A DNA stretch of 64,000 nt from Orobanche coerulescens (lineage: Eukaryota; Streptophyta; Magnoliopsida; Lamiales; Orobanchaceae): the NCBI GenBank assembly GCA_033398695.1, contig CM065802.1, forward strand, positions 166,155,965-166,219,964, given 5' to 3'. Below, one piece after another: positions 1-10,512 of the stretch (position 1 is the stretch's first letter; every line of letters starts with the position of its first letter). The notes under the pieces are model-generated. The model saw nothing but the letters and a program-made list of their open reading frames with translations. It made no database searches and was not told where the DNA came from. The position numbers and the translations under genes were made by a program.

Positions 1-1072
1 TTTTCCAAACTTAGTATTTGTGGGGAGATAGGACCGAGAGCCGATCGTTCATTATTGATAACTCGATTATAACTTAGGGTGTTCGGTGCTCGTGCGTTAG
101 TTTCGTGAGGTTGTTGAATTCCTTGTTATTTCCTCGTACAAGGTAATCGATCGAGGAGCGGCGACCTTCGGACGTGTTGACATTCGTTGGAGTATTTAGT
201 TCTTGCCATCTTTGAGGCAAGTATCGTATTTGAAAATTGTTAATATTGGAATTTTTTATCATGAATACGATTTATTCTTGTTATTTAACATGAGTTTAGT
301 TCCTTTGAATTATTTTGGTATTCGTTATTGATTTCTTAAATGTTCATGTTGATGGACCTATAGATTTGGCATATGTATATACATGGGTTATGTTTGTGTA
401 TGTTGTGATGATCCGAAGGGATCGAGCGATCTATGCTGAGGGCGCTGGAACGGATGTACACCATGCGTTAGTCCGACGGGATCATCATGGGGATCTATGC
501 TGAGGGCGCTGGATCGCTGGACGGTTTTCCACCATGCATTGGTCTGACGGGATCATCATGGGGATATATACTGAGGGCGCTAGATCTTTGGATTAGCCTG
601 TGTTGTGTTGATGGAATCACGTGGATTCGCATCGTTGGATTCCGGTGGCGGAAGTCCGTTTTATGTAATTTATGATGCATTGTTGTTGCATATCCGATTT
701 ATGTATTATGATACTTGTACTAGCATTGTTTTGCTAACTCCTTCGGTGGTGGACATTTGTTTTGATGTTCAGGTAGCCGAGGAGCGGGGAAGCAACCACA
801 GTACCGACATGACGATGAAGTGGCTCAGTGATGTAAATTGATGTTGCCTTGTTTTCTAGTTATTTTTTTCAGTACTCGAGTACGCATATTTTGTTGGTGT
901 TTGGAATGCTTGTAATAATGGACTCATTTAAATAGTTGAACTGGTTTGAATTATAACCTTAATGGTACTTTGGTAATATTATTATTTTCCGTATTTCTCA
1001 AATTAGCCTTGTAAACTCTTATATAAAGGATTTACGGCGCTGTAATTATTCCGAATATATCGGGGTGTTACA
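1..1072 (+). mobile_element. G1 gypsy element, 5' LTR (left part cut by window edge)
   Basis: This stretch aligns base for base, with only scattered differences, to 42099-43172, which is the right part of the G1 3' LTR. It ends in CGGGGTGTTACA followed by a primer-binding site, so it is the R/U5 portion of a 5' LTR. The missing first ~1.37 kb lies left of the window. It holds a three-fold tandem repeat (413-595) and no gene. Short open frames in it are chance. Confidence 0.93.
413..595 (+). repeat. Tandem triplication inside G1 5' LTR
   Basis: Three degenerate copies of a unit containing GACGGGATCATCATGGGGAT and CTATGCTGAGGGCGCTGGA follow one another. The same triplet is present in the 3' LTR at about 42512-42692. 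It lies in the transcribed (R/U5) side of the LTR. Confidence 0.8.
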
Positions 1073-1077
1073 GAATA

Positions 1078-1089
1078 TGGTATCGGAGC
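1078..1089 (+). other. G1 primer-binding site (initiator Met tRNA type)
   Basis: TGGTATCGGAGC starts five bases after the LTR end. It matches the plant initiator-Met tRNA complement TGGTATCAGAGC with one mismatch. Minus-strand DNA synthesis of G1 would start here. The 227 bp from here to the gag ATG are an untranslated leader with nothing else recognisable. Confidence 0.88.
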
Positions 1090-1316
1090 TAAGATTCATG
1101 GATATCTTGGCAGTCGGGTTTAGTTGGGTCTGTTTACGTTATTTGATTCATGGGTCGTTTGTAACATCACTTCTCAGCCAGCGTCGTCATTTGAACCGTG
1201 TTTGTAAGTCTCCTAATCTCATATACTACCGTTTTATTTAATTTCTGTTTTGTGAATATTGACGGATTTTCTTTTAGAAAATTTTGCCCTGGATATTGAG
1301 TATTTGTGTTTACAGT

Positions 1317-2410
1317 ATGTTGAGGGGAGGTCGTGGACGCGGACGCAGTCGTGGATGCGGACGTGGTAATGCGAGACAGGAGGATTTAGCAACTACCCCA
1401 GAATTATCGGGTAGTCGAACCGATTCCCATTCTGGAGGACAATAGGGATCAGTGAATGATAACGCAAATCCTAACATGCCGGGAGTGCTTCAGCAGGTGG
1501 TCGCTCAGATGAACCAGTGCGCTCAGGTGGTTGACCGCATGTAGACAACGATGGGCCAGCAGCGCAACGAGGATAATCGGGGAGACAACTGGCTTACGGA
1601 GGTGGTCAAATTGCACCCACCTTATTTTGACGGTTCTGCTGAGATGCCAACTTGAGATCATTGGCTGAAAGTGTTAGAAAACATATTTGCGGGGATTAAC
1701 TGTCCCGATGACCGAAAGGTTCCAATCGCCCAGTATTTTCTGACTGGGGAGTCTTTCGAATGGTGGGAGGCTGTTCGACATGAGGATCATAATGCTGAAT
1801 GGACGGAATTCAGATTAATGATGGAAGCACAATATTGTCCTCGTCCAGTTAGAGAGGCTAGAGTCCGAGAGTTTTTCTCCCCGCAGAGTTCAGAGGCATC
1901 TGTGACAGACATAATCAAGACTTTTATTCACCAGCTGACTTGTGTGCGACACTTGGTCAGGACCGAGGCGGAGAAGATTTTCCATTTCGGCATATGGATG
2001 ATACCCGAGATTCAGCAATATATGTCCAAATTTGAATGTACTACCTTGCAATAGTATCAGGACAAAGCACTGGCCTACGACATGAAAGAGGTGGCGGTAG
2101 AGAAATTGATGGAAGCAAAGAAGCAGAAAGTGTCTGGATACTTCATGAAAAGTAGGAGTTTCATTTCATTCATCTAGGAGACCTTCGCATCCTTCCCGAG
2201 GCGGAAAGAAGTTCCGGACAACATCAACAGTTTCAGACGCAGCGAGGAAATGTTATAACTGTGGCAAAGCAGGGCATGCTCGGCGTGATTGCTACGCACC
2301 TTCCGTGACCTGTTTCGAGCGTGGACAGGAAGGTCATCGTGTGACTTTTTGTGGAAATGTGACTAGATCTATTGGTACTCGCATTCCTGCATCGGTTCCA
2401 AAAGAGACAA
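1317..2410 (+). pseudogene. gag: G1 gag (capsid/nucleocapsid), broken
   Basis: The start at 1317 opens with an Arg/Gly-rich stretch (MLRGGRGRGRSRG), the usual N-terminus of this gypsy group. An in-frame TAG stops it at 1443. The capsid region resumes (ORF 1671-2051, with motifs such as EWWEAVRHED and EAEKIFHF) and stops again at TAG 2052. Near 2240 a zinc knuckle CYNCGKAGHARRDC is intact. A second knuckle (CFERGQEGHRVTFC) has Arg in place of its second Cys. Gag would form the virus-like particle and package RNA. This copy cannot make full-length Gag. Confidence 0.88.
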
Positions 2411-2469
2411 GTGTGAACCAGACACAGCAAAGTGATTTCCAGCAGCAAAATGGTGGGAAAAGAGAGGCG

Positions 2470-2830
2470 TCCAGTGCTGGGTCCGTTCCTTCGTGCCTTT
2501 ACAAGATGAGGAGGTCAGATGATCAGAACACTACTAATGCATCAGGTACGATTCAGATCCTTTTGCAACCAGTTAGTGTCTTATTCGATTCAGTATCTAC
2601 ACATTCTTTTATATCACTGAACTGTGTTAATCATTTGAAAATCTTGTGTTTATATGATTGTGAGCCTTACGTTGTGGGATTACCGAGTGGAGAGAGAATT
2701 ATTGGAACCCTAGAAACTAGATATTTTCCAGTGTCTATAGGAGGGAGATATTGGCCATCAAATCTTATTATGGTCGATATCCATGGTGACGATTTAATTC
2801 TCGGAGACGATTAGCTCAATCATTATGGGG
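2470..2830 (+). pseudogene. pro: G1 aspartic protease, broken
   Basis: The frame reads the typical retropepsin neighbourhood, ending in DDLILGDD before TAG 2812. The tripeptide expected as Asp-Ser-Gly is Asp-Ser-Val here (FDSVSTHSF), so the catalytic loop is altered. The stop replaces the Trp of the family motif (D-W-L), consistent with TGG to TAG. The domain would cleave Gag-Pol. It is inactive as read. Confidence 0.85.
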
Positions 2831-2835
2831 CCATT

Positions 2836-3860
2836 TTGAATTACCGAAGGACAGTTATTTCTATCATTGCTCATGACGGATCTGAACATTTATTCAAGGG
2901 ATGGAGACCGGGAAGCTCAGGAAAATTTATCAAAGCCATGAAAGCAGTGAAATTGCTAAATCAGGGTTGTTACGGATTGTGGTGTTATGCCATGAAGAAA
3001 GAGGGAGTAGAGCTCGCATCTATTTCAGTGGTAAACGAATTCTCAGATGTATTCCATGGGTTGCCTCCGCGGAGAGAAGTAGAGTTTAATATCGAATTAG
3101 AGCCTAGGGTGGCACCTATTTCCAGAGCACCATACCGTATGGCACCAACTGAGATGTATGAACTAAAGAAGAATCTTGAGGAATTATTGCAGAAGGGTTA
3201 CATTCAACCTAGCGTTTCTCCTTGGGGAGCACCCATTCTCTTTGTCTGGAAGAATGATGGATCCCTCCGATTGTGTATCGACTATAGGGAGCTAAACAAG
3301 GTGATGATCAAGAACAAGTATCCAATACCTCGGATCGATTGACCAACTGCAGGGGGCAAGGGTATTCTCGAAGATCGACTTGAGATCAGGATACCATCAA
3401 TTGAAAATTAAGGAATTGGATATACCAAAATCTGCTTTCAGATCCCGGTACGGGCAATATGAATTTGTGGTAATGCCATTCGGACTTACCAATGCTCATG
3501 AAGTATTTATGCAATTGATGAATCGAGTATTCTTAGAATACTTGGATAAATTCGTGGTCGTTTTCATTGATGACATCTTGATCTATTCGAAAGACCTAGA
3601 GGAGCATGCAGAGCATTTGCGTATCGTTTTTGAGTACTTTGAGGAATGAACAGCTTTATGCGAAACTTTCTAAATGCGAGTTATGGCTTAAGGAAGTAAC
3701 CTTCCTTGGGCATGTGATATCAGCTGACGGAGTTCAGGTAGACCCGAAGAAAGTCGAAGCAATCTTGGAATGGGAATCGCCGTTCTGTAGAAGGATTTTC
3801 CAAAATTGCTCGTCCGCTTACTCAATTGTTGCACAAGACTCAGAAATTCGTGTGGAATGA
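2836..3860 (+). pseudogene. G1 reverse transcriptase, broken
   Basis: RT begins with the conserved connector around 3050-3090 ([10 protein letters not shown]) and PYRMAP at ~3135. The fingers/palm motifs SPWGAP and [12 protein letters not shown] follow. A deletion near 3342 breaks the frame after PRID. The palm resumes with RSGYHQL, and the active site is present as FIDDILIYS near 3565-3590. A second frameshift occurs near 3645. About 75 bp of the thumb coding sequence are missing near 3775. The RT would copy the element RNA. This copy is dead. Confidence 0.9.
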
Positions 3861-4300
3861 GAAATGCCAGGCTAGTTTTGATGAACTTAAGAGAAGACTG
3901 ACAACAGTGCCTATACTAGCATTACCAGATGGAACTGATGGATTCATGGTATACAGCGATGCTTCAAATCTGGGTCTGGGATGCGTGTTGATGCAAAAGG
4001 ATAGGGTGATTGCCTATGCCTCTCGACAGTTGAAACCATATGAAGTAAATTACCCGACTCATGACTTGGATTTAGCAGCTGTAGTCTTTGCCTTGAAGAT
4101 TTAGCGACATTATTTGTACGACACTCATTGTCAGATCTTCACAGATCATAAGAGCCTCAAGTATATTTTCAGTCAGAAGGAATTAAACATGAGGCGGAGA
4201 AGGTGGTTGGAATTGATCAAGGATTAGAACCTGGAAATTATTTATCATCCAGGCAAAGCAAACGTGGTAGCTAATGCACTGAGCCGCAAACCTATTTCTC
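3830..4300 (+). pseudogene. G1 RNase H, broken
   Basis: The frame carries [16 protein letters not shown] with the first catalytic Asp, [15 protein letters not shown], and after an in-frame TAG (4102, replacing Trp) [19 protein letters not shown] with the third Asp. A second TAG lies near 4225. The tail NVVANALSRKP marks the end of RNase H. The domain degrades RNA in the RNA/DNA hybrid. Confidence 0.87.
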
Positions 4301-4945
4301 TTCGAGTGTTGGAAGCGCTTACATCCCAAACCAGCATTCAACGAGAACTAATCCGCGAAGGGATTGAAGTATGGTCACAAGGAGTCCAAGGGCAACTGTT
4401 TGTGATGGAACTAACCTCGTCATTGGTCGAAGAAATCAAATCTAAGCAGTTAGATGATTCTCGGATTCTTCGATTATGTGACGAAGTAAGCAAAAGAAAG
4501 GCCCCAGGATTCGTGATACAAGATGATGGAGTTATGAGATTTCAGAGTCGATTTTGCATCACCGATGATGATGTTTTGAGACATACAATCTTGAAAGAAG
4601 CTCACAACGCGCCCTATTCTATTCACCCGGGCAGTAGTAAGATGTATAAGGACCTAAAACAAAATTTCTGGTGGGGAAATATGAATAATGACGTAGCGGA
4701 ATACGTTTTGAAATGTTTAACCTGTTAGCAGGTTAAGATTGAATATCTGCGGCCTGCCGGGATGTTACAGCCACTTCCGTTTCCTGAGTGGAAGTGGGAG
4801 GATATATCGATGGACTTCATCACCAATATGCCATGGACCAAGATGGGAATGAACATGATCTGGGTTATAGTTGATTGACTAACCAAGTCGGCTCATTTCC
4901 TGGGTATTAAAGACACTTGGGGACCCGAGAAGTTATCACGAGTGT
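4301..4945 (+). pseudogene. G1 integrase, N-terminal part, split by G2
   Basis: The zinc-binding HHCC region is visible as AHNAPYSIHPGSSKMYKDL and CLTC. A TAG at 4726 replaces the Gln that follows CLTC. The first catalytic Asp is in ISMDFITNMP near 4815. A TGA at 4876 replaces Arg of the [10 protein letters not shown] motif. The frame is interrupted at 4945 by insertion of G2. The rest, with the second Asp and the Glu, is at 39784 onward, 34.8 kb away. AGTGT (4941-4945) is the left target duplication. Confidence 0.92.
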
Positions 4946-5454
4946 TGTAATATTCGTACTTCTTATTTTTGGTAATTTCTATTTTTGATGTATGTTCATT
5001 TCAGATGACTAGCTTGTCACTGTTCTGGGATTCTGAATCTAGTTTGTTCTTTGAGTTTTCCATTTGGACGAGTCTCGGTGATGTTTTTACGTATTTTCGT
5101 CTTGAACTATGTTTTATCGCCTGTACGTTCGATTCTCGTAAAACTTGTTCGATTTCATTTTTTCTCAGTTCCCATAAGTTCGTATAGTTGAGTTGTGCAT
5201 GTTGTGAGTTTCGGATTGTTAATCCGACGTTGTATCGTGATTTTCCGATGTTTGGGCCGTTTTGTAATTTCCTATAAGTTTAGGGAATTTATCCCCTTGT
5301 TCGGTTTTGGTTGTATACCTCGGACCGTTCCGGTTTATTGGATATTATTTTTCGTTACTTGTAATTTTCTCGGACCGTTGGGTCGGCATATCGTGTTATG
5401 GTATCGTATTTTTCAGTTATGGTAGCATCGTCTTTTGACGAGAGGCTGTCTGGC

Positions 5455-5640
5455 CTGACCTGTGCCAAACGACGCAAGACCCGCGACATTCTGTGCCGTG
5501 TCTGTGCGCCATGTCGCACAGGGGTCGCTCACTGTCTCGCGAAACAGCGCAGGACCCACGGCATTGTGCGCCGTGTCTGTGCGCCGTGTCGTACAGGGGT
5601 CGCTCGCTGACTTGCAACACGGCGATGAACACGGCGCTAG
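5455..5640 (+). repeat. GC-rich tandem repeat in G2 U3, just upstream of the TATA box
   Basis: There are two to three degenerate copies of a ~75 bp unit around GCGCCGTGTCGCACAGGGGT. Each unit holds an inverted pair, GTGCG and CGCAC. The 3' LTR has the same array at about 38165-38350. The position, ending ~30 bp before TATA, suggests promoter-proximal enhancer elements. Confidence 0.7.
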
Positions 5641-5674
5641 TTGGACCGTTTGTTGCGCCGTGTTCTGTCCAGCA

Positions 5675-5680
5675 TATATA
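5675..5680 (+). promoter_or_regulatory. Putative TATA box of G2 LTR promoter
   Basis: TATATA lies in CTGTCCAGCATATATAGGAC, followed by a C/T-rich stretch typical of plant initiation sites. The counterpart in the 3' LTR is at 38389-38397 with an equivalent context. The assignment is from position and sequence only. Confidence 0.55.
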
Positions 5681-5806
5681 GGACAGACGGGTGTTTTAAC
5701 CCCATTTCCTCATTTTCCTCTCAGTTCTTCACTTCTCCTTGGCGATTTCGGGCGATCTCAGTCAGATTTTTCATTCCATCATCGTATAACTCGGAATTGG
5801 ACATTC

Positions 5807-7201
5807 TGTAGGTCACAAGTCGTCCAGGAACAAGTCTAGAGGGGGGGTGAATAGACTTGTTGAAACTCTTGAACTCTTTTTCACGAAGAGTGAGTTTCTT
5901 CAGCTGATAGTTAAACAAAAATGACTTGGAGTCGTTTGTTCTTGGATATGTGCGGAAGTCAGCTGATGACGAATAGAAATCAACTTAATGAAACACTTAA
6001 CAATGTATGCATCAGTTAAAGTATGATGCAGTAAAACAGTAAATAACGCAGGCAATTATAGTGGTCTCAGAGGTGGGGTAATCCTCTACTAATCCACTTT
6101 TCTCCAAACCAGTTGGAGATGAATTCACTATAATTTTCAACCAGTGATAAATATTACAGTGATTCAAACCGCACTACAACATCTTCCAACCAGTGGAAAT
6201 CCATGCCATTGTACACACTTGACTGCCTTGCACCTCTTGATCCTCGATCCTCGGATGCCTTTACAGTCTCTTACTCCAACCAGTGAAGTACCCCGTACTC
6301 AAGATTATAGACAAGAGTTTTTGTCTTCCCCAACTTAAGAGCTTCCTTAAGTATGAACTTTTAGAGCTGCTCTTTTCACGATGCTATTGATTGCTTTAGA
6401 TTGCTTGATTGCTTTGATCGCTTGAATGTATGTTCGCACCGGTAGTTGCTCAGCTTCAAATCTCCGGATATATATAGGTCACGATCTCTGAGCTTTTTCC
6501 TTGTAGCCGTTGCAAATCTTTTGAACAAATCCGTCCGTTGGAGGGAGACTTCATTGTTTAATCTTTCTGAACGTTGCAAGGCTGGATTCCCATTATTTTA
6601 TTTTATCTTCCGACCGTTGTGAAGACTTCTGCATGTGAGCGCCGAATCTTTTGAATATAAAAGGATTAAAGTCTTCAAGGTGGGTCTGGATGATTTATTT
6701 AAATCATATCTCTTGCGGGAATCACTCCAATTTGTCTCTTCACGTTGCATGTGAGCTTTCCGTAATACTTAACTTTTCAACGCATGCTGACGTGGACTTG
6801 GAGTACTTGGCTGCCTTCGAGTAGGCTGATATGCAGCTAACATCTCTGCAGACAGGTCCTCTCGGCTATTCACTTATCTGATCAGGTGACTTCCCTGAGG
6901 TACCTTGGGCTGATCACAGTCAAACTTCTCGATAAATTTTGTTGACTGAGCTACTCGATCGGACTCACTGTTCCTCTCGATGGACTTAGTCAGACTTGGT
7001 ACTTAACCGATTTTCAGCCTAACAAATTTTTGGCCTACAGAAGATACTCATTTGGTTCTTCTTTACATTTTGCCAAGTTTTATACTTACATATTTTGGCC
7101 TATGGAAGATACTCATTTGGTTCTTCCTTACATTTTGCCAAGTAATAAACATTTGATTTTATATTAATGACATCATCAAAATCTAACAAGTATTCCTAAC
7201 A
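5807..7201 (-). mobile_element. C1 3' LTR
   Basis: It begins (minus strand) TGTTAGGAATACTTG and ends GTGACCTACA. It matches 16515-17895 except for small indels and substitutions clustered around 6500-6520 and 6905-7010. It contains a duplicated ~50 bp block at 7027-7143. There is no gene in it. Confidence 0.94.
7027..7143. repeat. Direct duplication near the start of the C1 LTR
   Basis: TTTTGGCCTACAGAAGATAC and its near copy TTTTGGCCTATGGAAGATAC each open a ~50 bp block ending TTTTGCCAAG. The same pair occurs in the 5' LTR near 17720-17840. It lies in U3, so it may be a doubled promoter element. Confidence 0.8.
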
Positions 7202-7216
7202 AATTCCCCCTATTTT
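7202..7216 (-). other. C1 polypurine tract
   Basis: The minus strand reads AAAATAGGGGGAATT directly before the 3' LTR start TGTTAGG. It serves as plus-strand primer in reverse transcription. Confidence 0.85.
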
Positions 7217-7292
7217 GATGATGGCAAAACTTTAAGTAAGTAATCAAATGACCAAGTCTGTACTTAAGTGCAAGACACAAACTAAAATCAGT

Positions 7293-9340
7293 CTAATATT
7301 GAGACAACTGGAAATTGTCATTCAACAGACTGTTATAAAATTTTCTGACTTGTTTATGATTGAAATTTACAAGAAAGTTTTTACAGGTACAGAAAATAAA
7401 ATTACAAACATAAAGTCCTCTGCCTCTGCGAACAGGCTGTTTGGCAGGTTTGAAGGGTTTAGCTCCAATTGGTCTTATCTTGACTGGAGCAAGACCATAT
7501 TTCCTCTTCACAACAAGTGCTGCGAAGTCTTGTTCTTGCTGGGATGTGAATCTGTTCTCAAGACACAATTGCTTGATTTCTCTTTGAAGCGCTAACTCAT
7601 TAAGTTCACCGTCCAGACGGGTCGGTGCTTCCTCTGCTCTGAATGAGGGAATCATAGGATAAGCATTTTGATCTTTAGCATGCTTCTTCAGAATAGCCCA
7701 GAGCTTCGGATGGATTTCTTCCATGAAGTTTATGAAAATTTCCTGTGGGGAGAGTTTATCATCCTGGAGTAGTTCCCAGATGTAATAGCCTTTGATGAAC
7801 CTCTTCTTTGCAGATCCCCACATCTCAAGAGCTTCAAATAAAATAAAGTCCTCAACATACCATAGCTCCTTTCCTTCCCATTCTAGAGTAGGTCCAAAAC
7901 CTCCTCTAGTCCTCCTTCTCTTTCCTTCAGGTTGGTCAGCCTGGTTATCTGGATCCACAGCTTCCTTTCTCTTCAGACTTGAGGGTCCTTCAATTTGAAG
8001 GACATCTTGCTTCTTCTTGCTTCTTATTTCTCTCTCTTCCCCCTGAACTCTCTCTTCCCCCTTTTTGCCAGCATCAACAAGGATAGTTAATTGCTGCTCC
8101 ATTTTGCTCATCCAACCAGACATGCCAAATGGCATTCTGTTGTTGGTAGGGGGAGGGGGCTGAGGAATCTCTCTCTGTAGAAGGGTGTCTATCTTGGCAT
8201 TGATTGAATGAAGGTCAGGAGTGACCTGAGAAGATAGCAGCTCTCCAATTGTGTCTTTGACGATTTGCCTAATCAGCTCAGTCATGGTAGGAGATATCTG
8301 AGCTGATGGAGAGTGCTCTCCTGAGCCTTCTGCGAAAGAATCACTAGACTGCAGGCTTCTGTCTGCAGCTGGTAGGTCAGAGGGAGTTTTCTCCGGGGTC
8401 CCTGACCTGGAGTCTTCAGCCAGCTCTGCGTCTAGGCAGTGTGCAGGCAGTACCACGATCTATCTGCACTTCGTGAATAGGCTCTGGTTCCGGCTGCAGT
8501 TGCAGTTGCAGTTGCCTGTTACGGCTCCTTTTCTGCTTCTCTCTCTTCCTCTTTCTCTTCTTCTTTCTCCTGATCCTCATCTTTCTCTTCTTCTGCCTTT
8601 TCCTCAGAATTTTCTTTTCCTTCTTCCTCATCTTTTTCCTTTTCATTTCCTTTTTCTGCTCCTGCATCTCCTCCATCATCATCATCATCATTGTCATCAT
8701 CATTATCATCATCATTTTTCTCCTCTTATTCTCTTTCACCATCATCATCCTTCTCATCCTCATCCTCCTTTTCTTCTTCATCCTTTTCTTGTTCTACTTC
8801 TTCTCCTTCTTCTTCTTCTTCTTCATCAGCCAACTCTTTTGTCTTCTCAATTTCTTCTGGCTGTTTTTCAACTAGAATATTTTCTTCTGTTTTTCTCTCA
8901 TCTTCTTCTTCTTCAACCACCAAATCAATAATTTCATTATTTCCTCCTCCATCTACTTCCTCAATTCTAATCTCTTTTTCAACTACCTCCTCCTCCTCCT
9001 CTCCAAAAGTACCATCAAAAATGCTAAGCATGATAGAATGGATAAAGTGGTCCATGTTTCTTTTAAAATGGGACATGAACCATTTATCCTGGAGGATTAA
9101 TACTAAGTCTGATTCTTTGCAAAATTGAATCAGAACCTCCTCAGTGGCTTGGGGATATTCCCAACCACTAGTTGCAATGTAGGTTTGAAGATTTGTAAAA
9201 GTCATAGTCTTGAAAAATTTCCACTATTCAAAAATATGTACAAAAGAGTGTTTTACTGCTTGTGGCTTAACAAGCTGGAGTTGTTCAATTGAAAGGTTGA
9301 AAGTATTATTTTCTAACAGGTTAAAGGTATAATCAGCTTC
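7293..9340 (-). pseudogene. C1 post-pol protein, distal half (acidic domain plus basic C-terminal domain), broken
   Basis: Minus-strand coding continues from ~9340 in one frame through a single TAG (9224-9226). It passes ~35 folded-looking residues and then a long Asp/Glu-rich tract (about 9010-8540) with another stop near 8723. Frame changes near 8540 and 8455 lead into a 387-codon frame (8456-7293). That part has Pro-rich and Lys/Arg-rich pieces (GKRRRTRGG) and a mixed helical-looking domain. I see no signal peptide and no membrane segment. The function is unknown. It looks nuclear because of the basic patches, and it was probably continuous with the ORF at 10512-9352. Confidence 0.65.
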
Positions 9341-9351
9341 AGGGATAGAAA

Positions 9352-10512
9352 TTATGAGACCTGCTTCTTCTTCTTCGGATATGTAGACTGGGGGGTGAGA
9401 ACAGGTACAATCCGAGTCTCAATGGTGTCTGGTGCAGGCAGGTCTTCCGGATGAATTGGTGATCGGACTGAGGGGCTGGCAAGGTGTTCAGACTGCTCTC
9501 CTTCGCTAAAATGCAGTTTCCTTGGCCTCTTGGGAGAGGGTTCGGGTGATGACTGCAGAATAGAGGGTCCTTCGGGGGCTGGTCCCCGTCTCTTGAATCT
9601 GACTGCAATGGGTGTATCGTCGGACTCGGTGTCGGACTCGACTGCAGTTGCGATATCAGCTGCAGGTCTGTCCGACTCTTCTGATGAATGGTATTTTGGA
9701 TATGTCCTTGAGTCCGGCAGCTCCTTCAACAACTGAGCTGCTTTCCCAGTGCCTCCGACTTTCTTCACCTTCTCATGGTCCATATGACCAAGACTTTTAT
9801 TGGGGTGGAAGGGGTCAGTGTTTCCCTTTGCCACTCCGGTCTTCTCCAAAAACCAACTGAGATGCGTTCCAAACGCCAGCTTTGTTTTGAATCTTTTCTC
9901 ATCGTCAAGCCACTCGACCTTGTTCACCTCTCGCACGAGTTGCCTGAAGATGTAGTCTGCCCAATCAACTTCTTCTTCCTGAATCAATGCTACCAACACC
10001 ATAAACTTCGACGACGACAGTTGATCATAACTGCCCGCCATACCTATTATTATTTTGTTGGTAATATCCAACGCAACACGGTAAATCCTCTTGAGTTCAC
10101 TCCTCTTGGCTGTGAATTTCAGTTTTTCCGGGATATTTTCCACCTTAATCTTTTTCCAGGTTTCGGCGGCGGATTGCTTGAGAGCTTCGACCGCTAAGCC
10201 ACGGTGCTTCATTCCGAAGACAGAACGAATCGTCTCTCGAGATATGCTGACGGGTATTCCGCCAATTCTGCTATGAATTCCGTCTTGGATCAGATAAGCT
10301 TCGCGATAGAACTCGACGACATCCTCTTTGAACAGGTGTTGCGGGTTGATGTCAAGAAATGGGTAGATCCCATTAAGCTTCATTGCCCGAATCAGATTAA
10401 GCATGTCGTAGTCCTCCACATTGGCTTCCAATAAGCCTTCAAAGTCGACAACCATCGAGAAAATGATCTGGTCTTTTACCGCCTTCAAATTCACTCCTTC
10501 GAAAGATGTCAT
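9352..10512 (-). CDS. C1 post-pol ORF, 386 codons, in the envelope-like position of Sireviruses
   Basis: This open frame lies sense to pol, 550 bp after RNase H. Residues 1-220 look globular (VVEFYREAYL, SRETIRSVFGMKHRG) and loosely recall the 'putative plant transposon protein' family seen in plant genomes, which is a weak resemblance. Residues 280-386 are polar and low complexity, with three basic patches (RFKRRG, PKRPRK, PKKKK) that look like nuclear signals. No signal peptide or membrane helix is visible, which argues against a true envelope. The ATG at 10512 is two bases after a splice-acceptor-like sequence. The stop at 9354 seems to come from a frameshift, because homologous-looking coding continues in another frame to ~7300. 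Confidence 0.72.
   Translation of the reverse strand: MTSFEGVNLKAVKDQIIFSMVVDFEGLLEANVEDYDMLNLIRAMKLNGIYPFLDINPQHLFKEDVVEFYREAYLIQDGIHSRIGGIPVSISRETIRSVFGMKHRGLAVEALKQSAAETWKKIKVENIPEKLKFTAKRSELKRIYRVALDITNKIIIGMAGSYDQLSSSKFMVLVALIQEEEVDWADYIFRQLVREVNKVEWLDDEKRFKTKLAFGTHLSWFLEKTGVAKGNTDPFHPNKSLGHMDHEKVKKVGGTGKAAQLLKELPDSRTYPKYHSSEESDRPAADIATAVESDTESDDTPIAVRFKRRGPAPEGPSILQSSPEPSPKRPRKLHFSEGEQSEHLASPSVRSPIHPEDLPAPDTIETRIVPVLTPQSTYPKKKKQVS

Larger units (their letters stand above)
4946..5806 (+). mobile_element. G2 5' LTR, first part (U3 and start of R), split by C1
   Basis: It aligns with the start of the 3' LTR at 37658. It contains GC-rich tandem repeats (5455-5640) and a TATA box at 5675-5680. 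C1 inserted 130 bp after the TATA box. Bases 5802-5806 (CATTC) are the left copy of the C1 target duplication. Confidence 0.93.

Noticed and set aside
8416..8781. Minus-strand Lys/Arg/Met-rich ORF
   Set aside because: Most of it is an out-of-frame reading of the Glu/Asp tract. Only its last ~30 codons may belong to the real frame.
8473..9128. Plus-strand Ser/Leu/His-rich ORFs
   Set aside because: They are the antisense shadow of the acidic tract of the C1 post-pol protein.
7293..10512. True viral envelope gene
   Set aside because: No signal peptide, membrane segment or cleavage site is visible. Only the position resembles an envelope gene.
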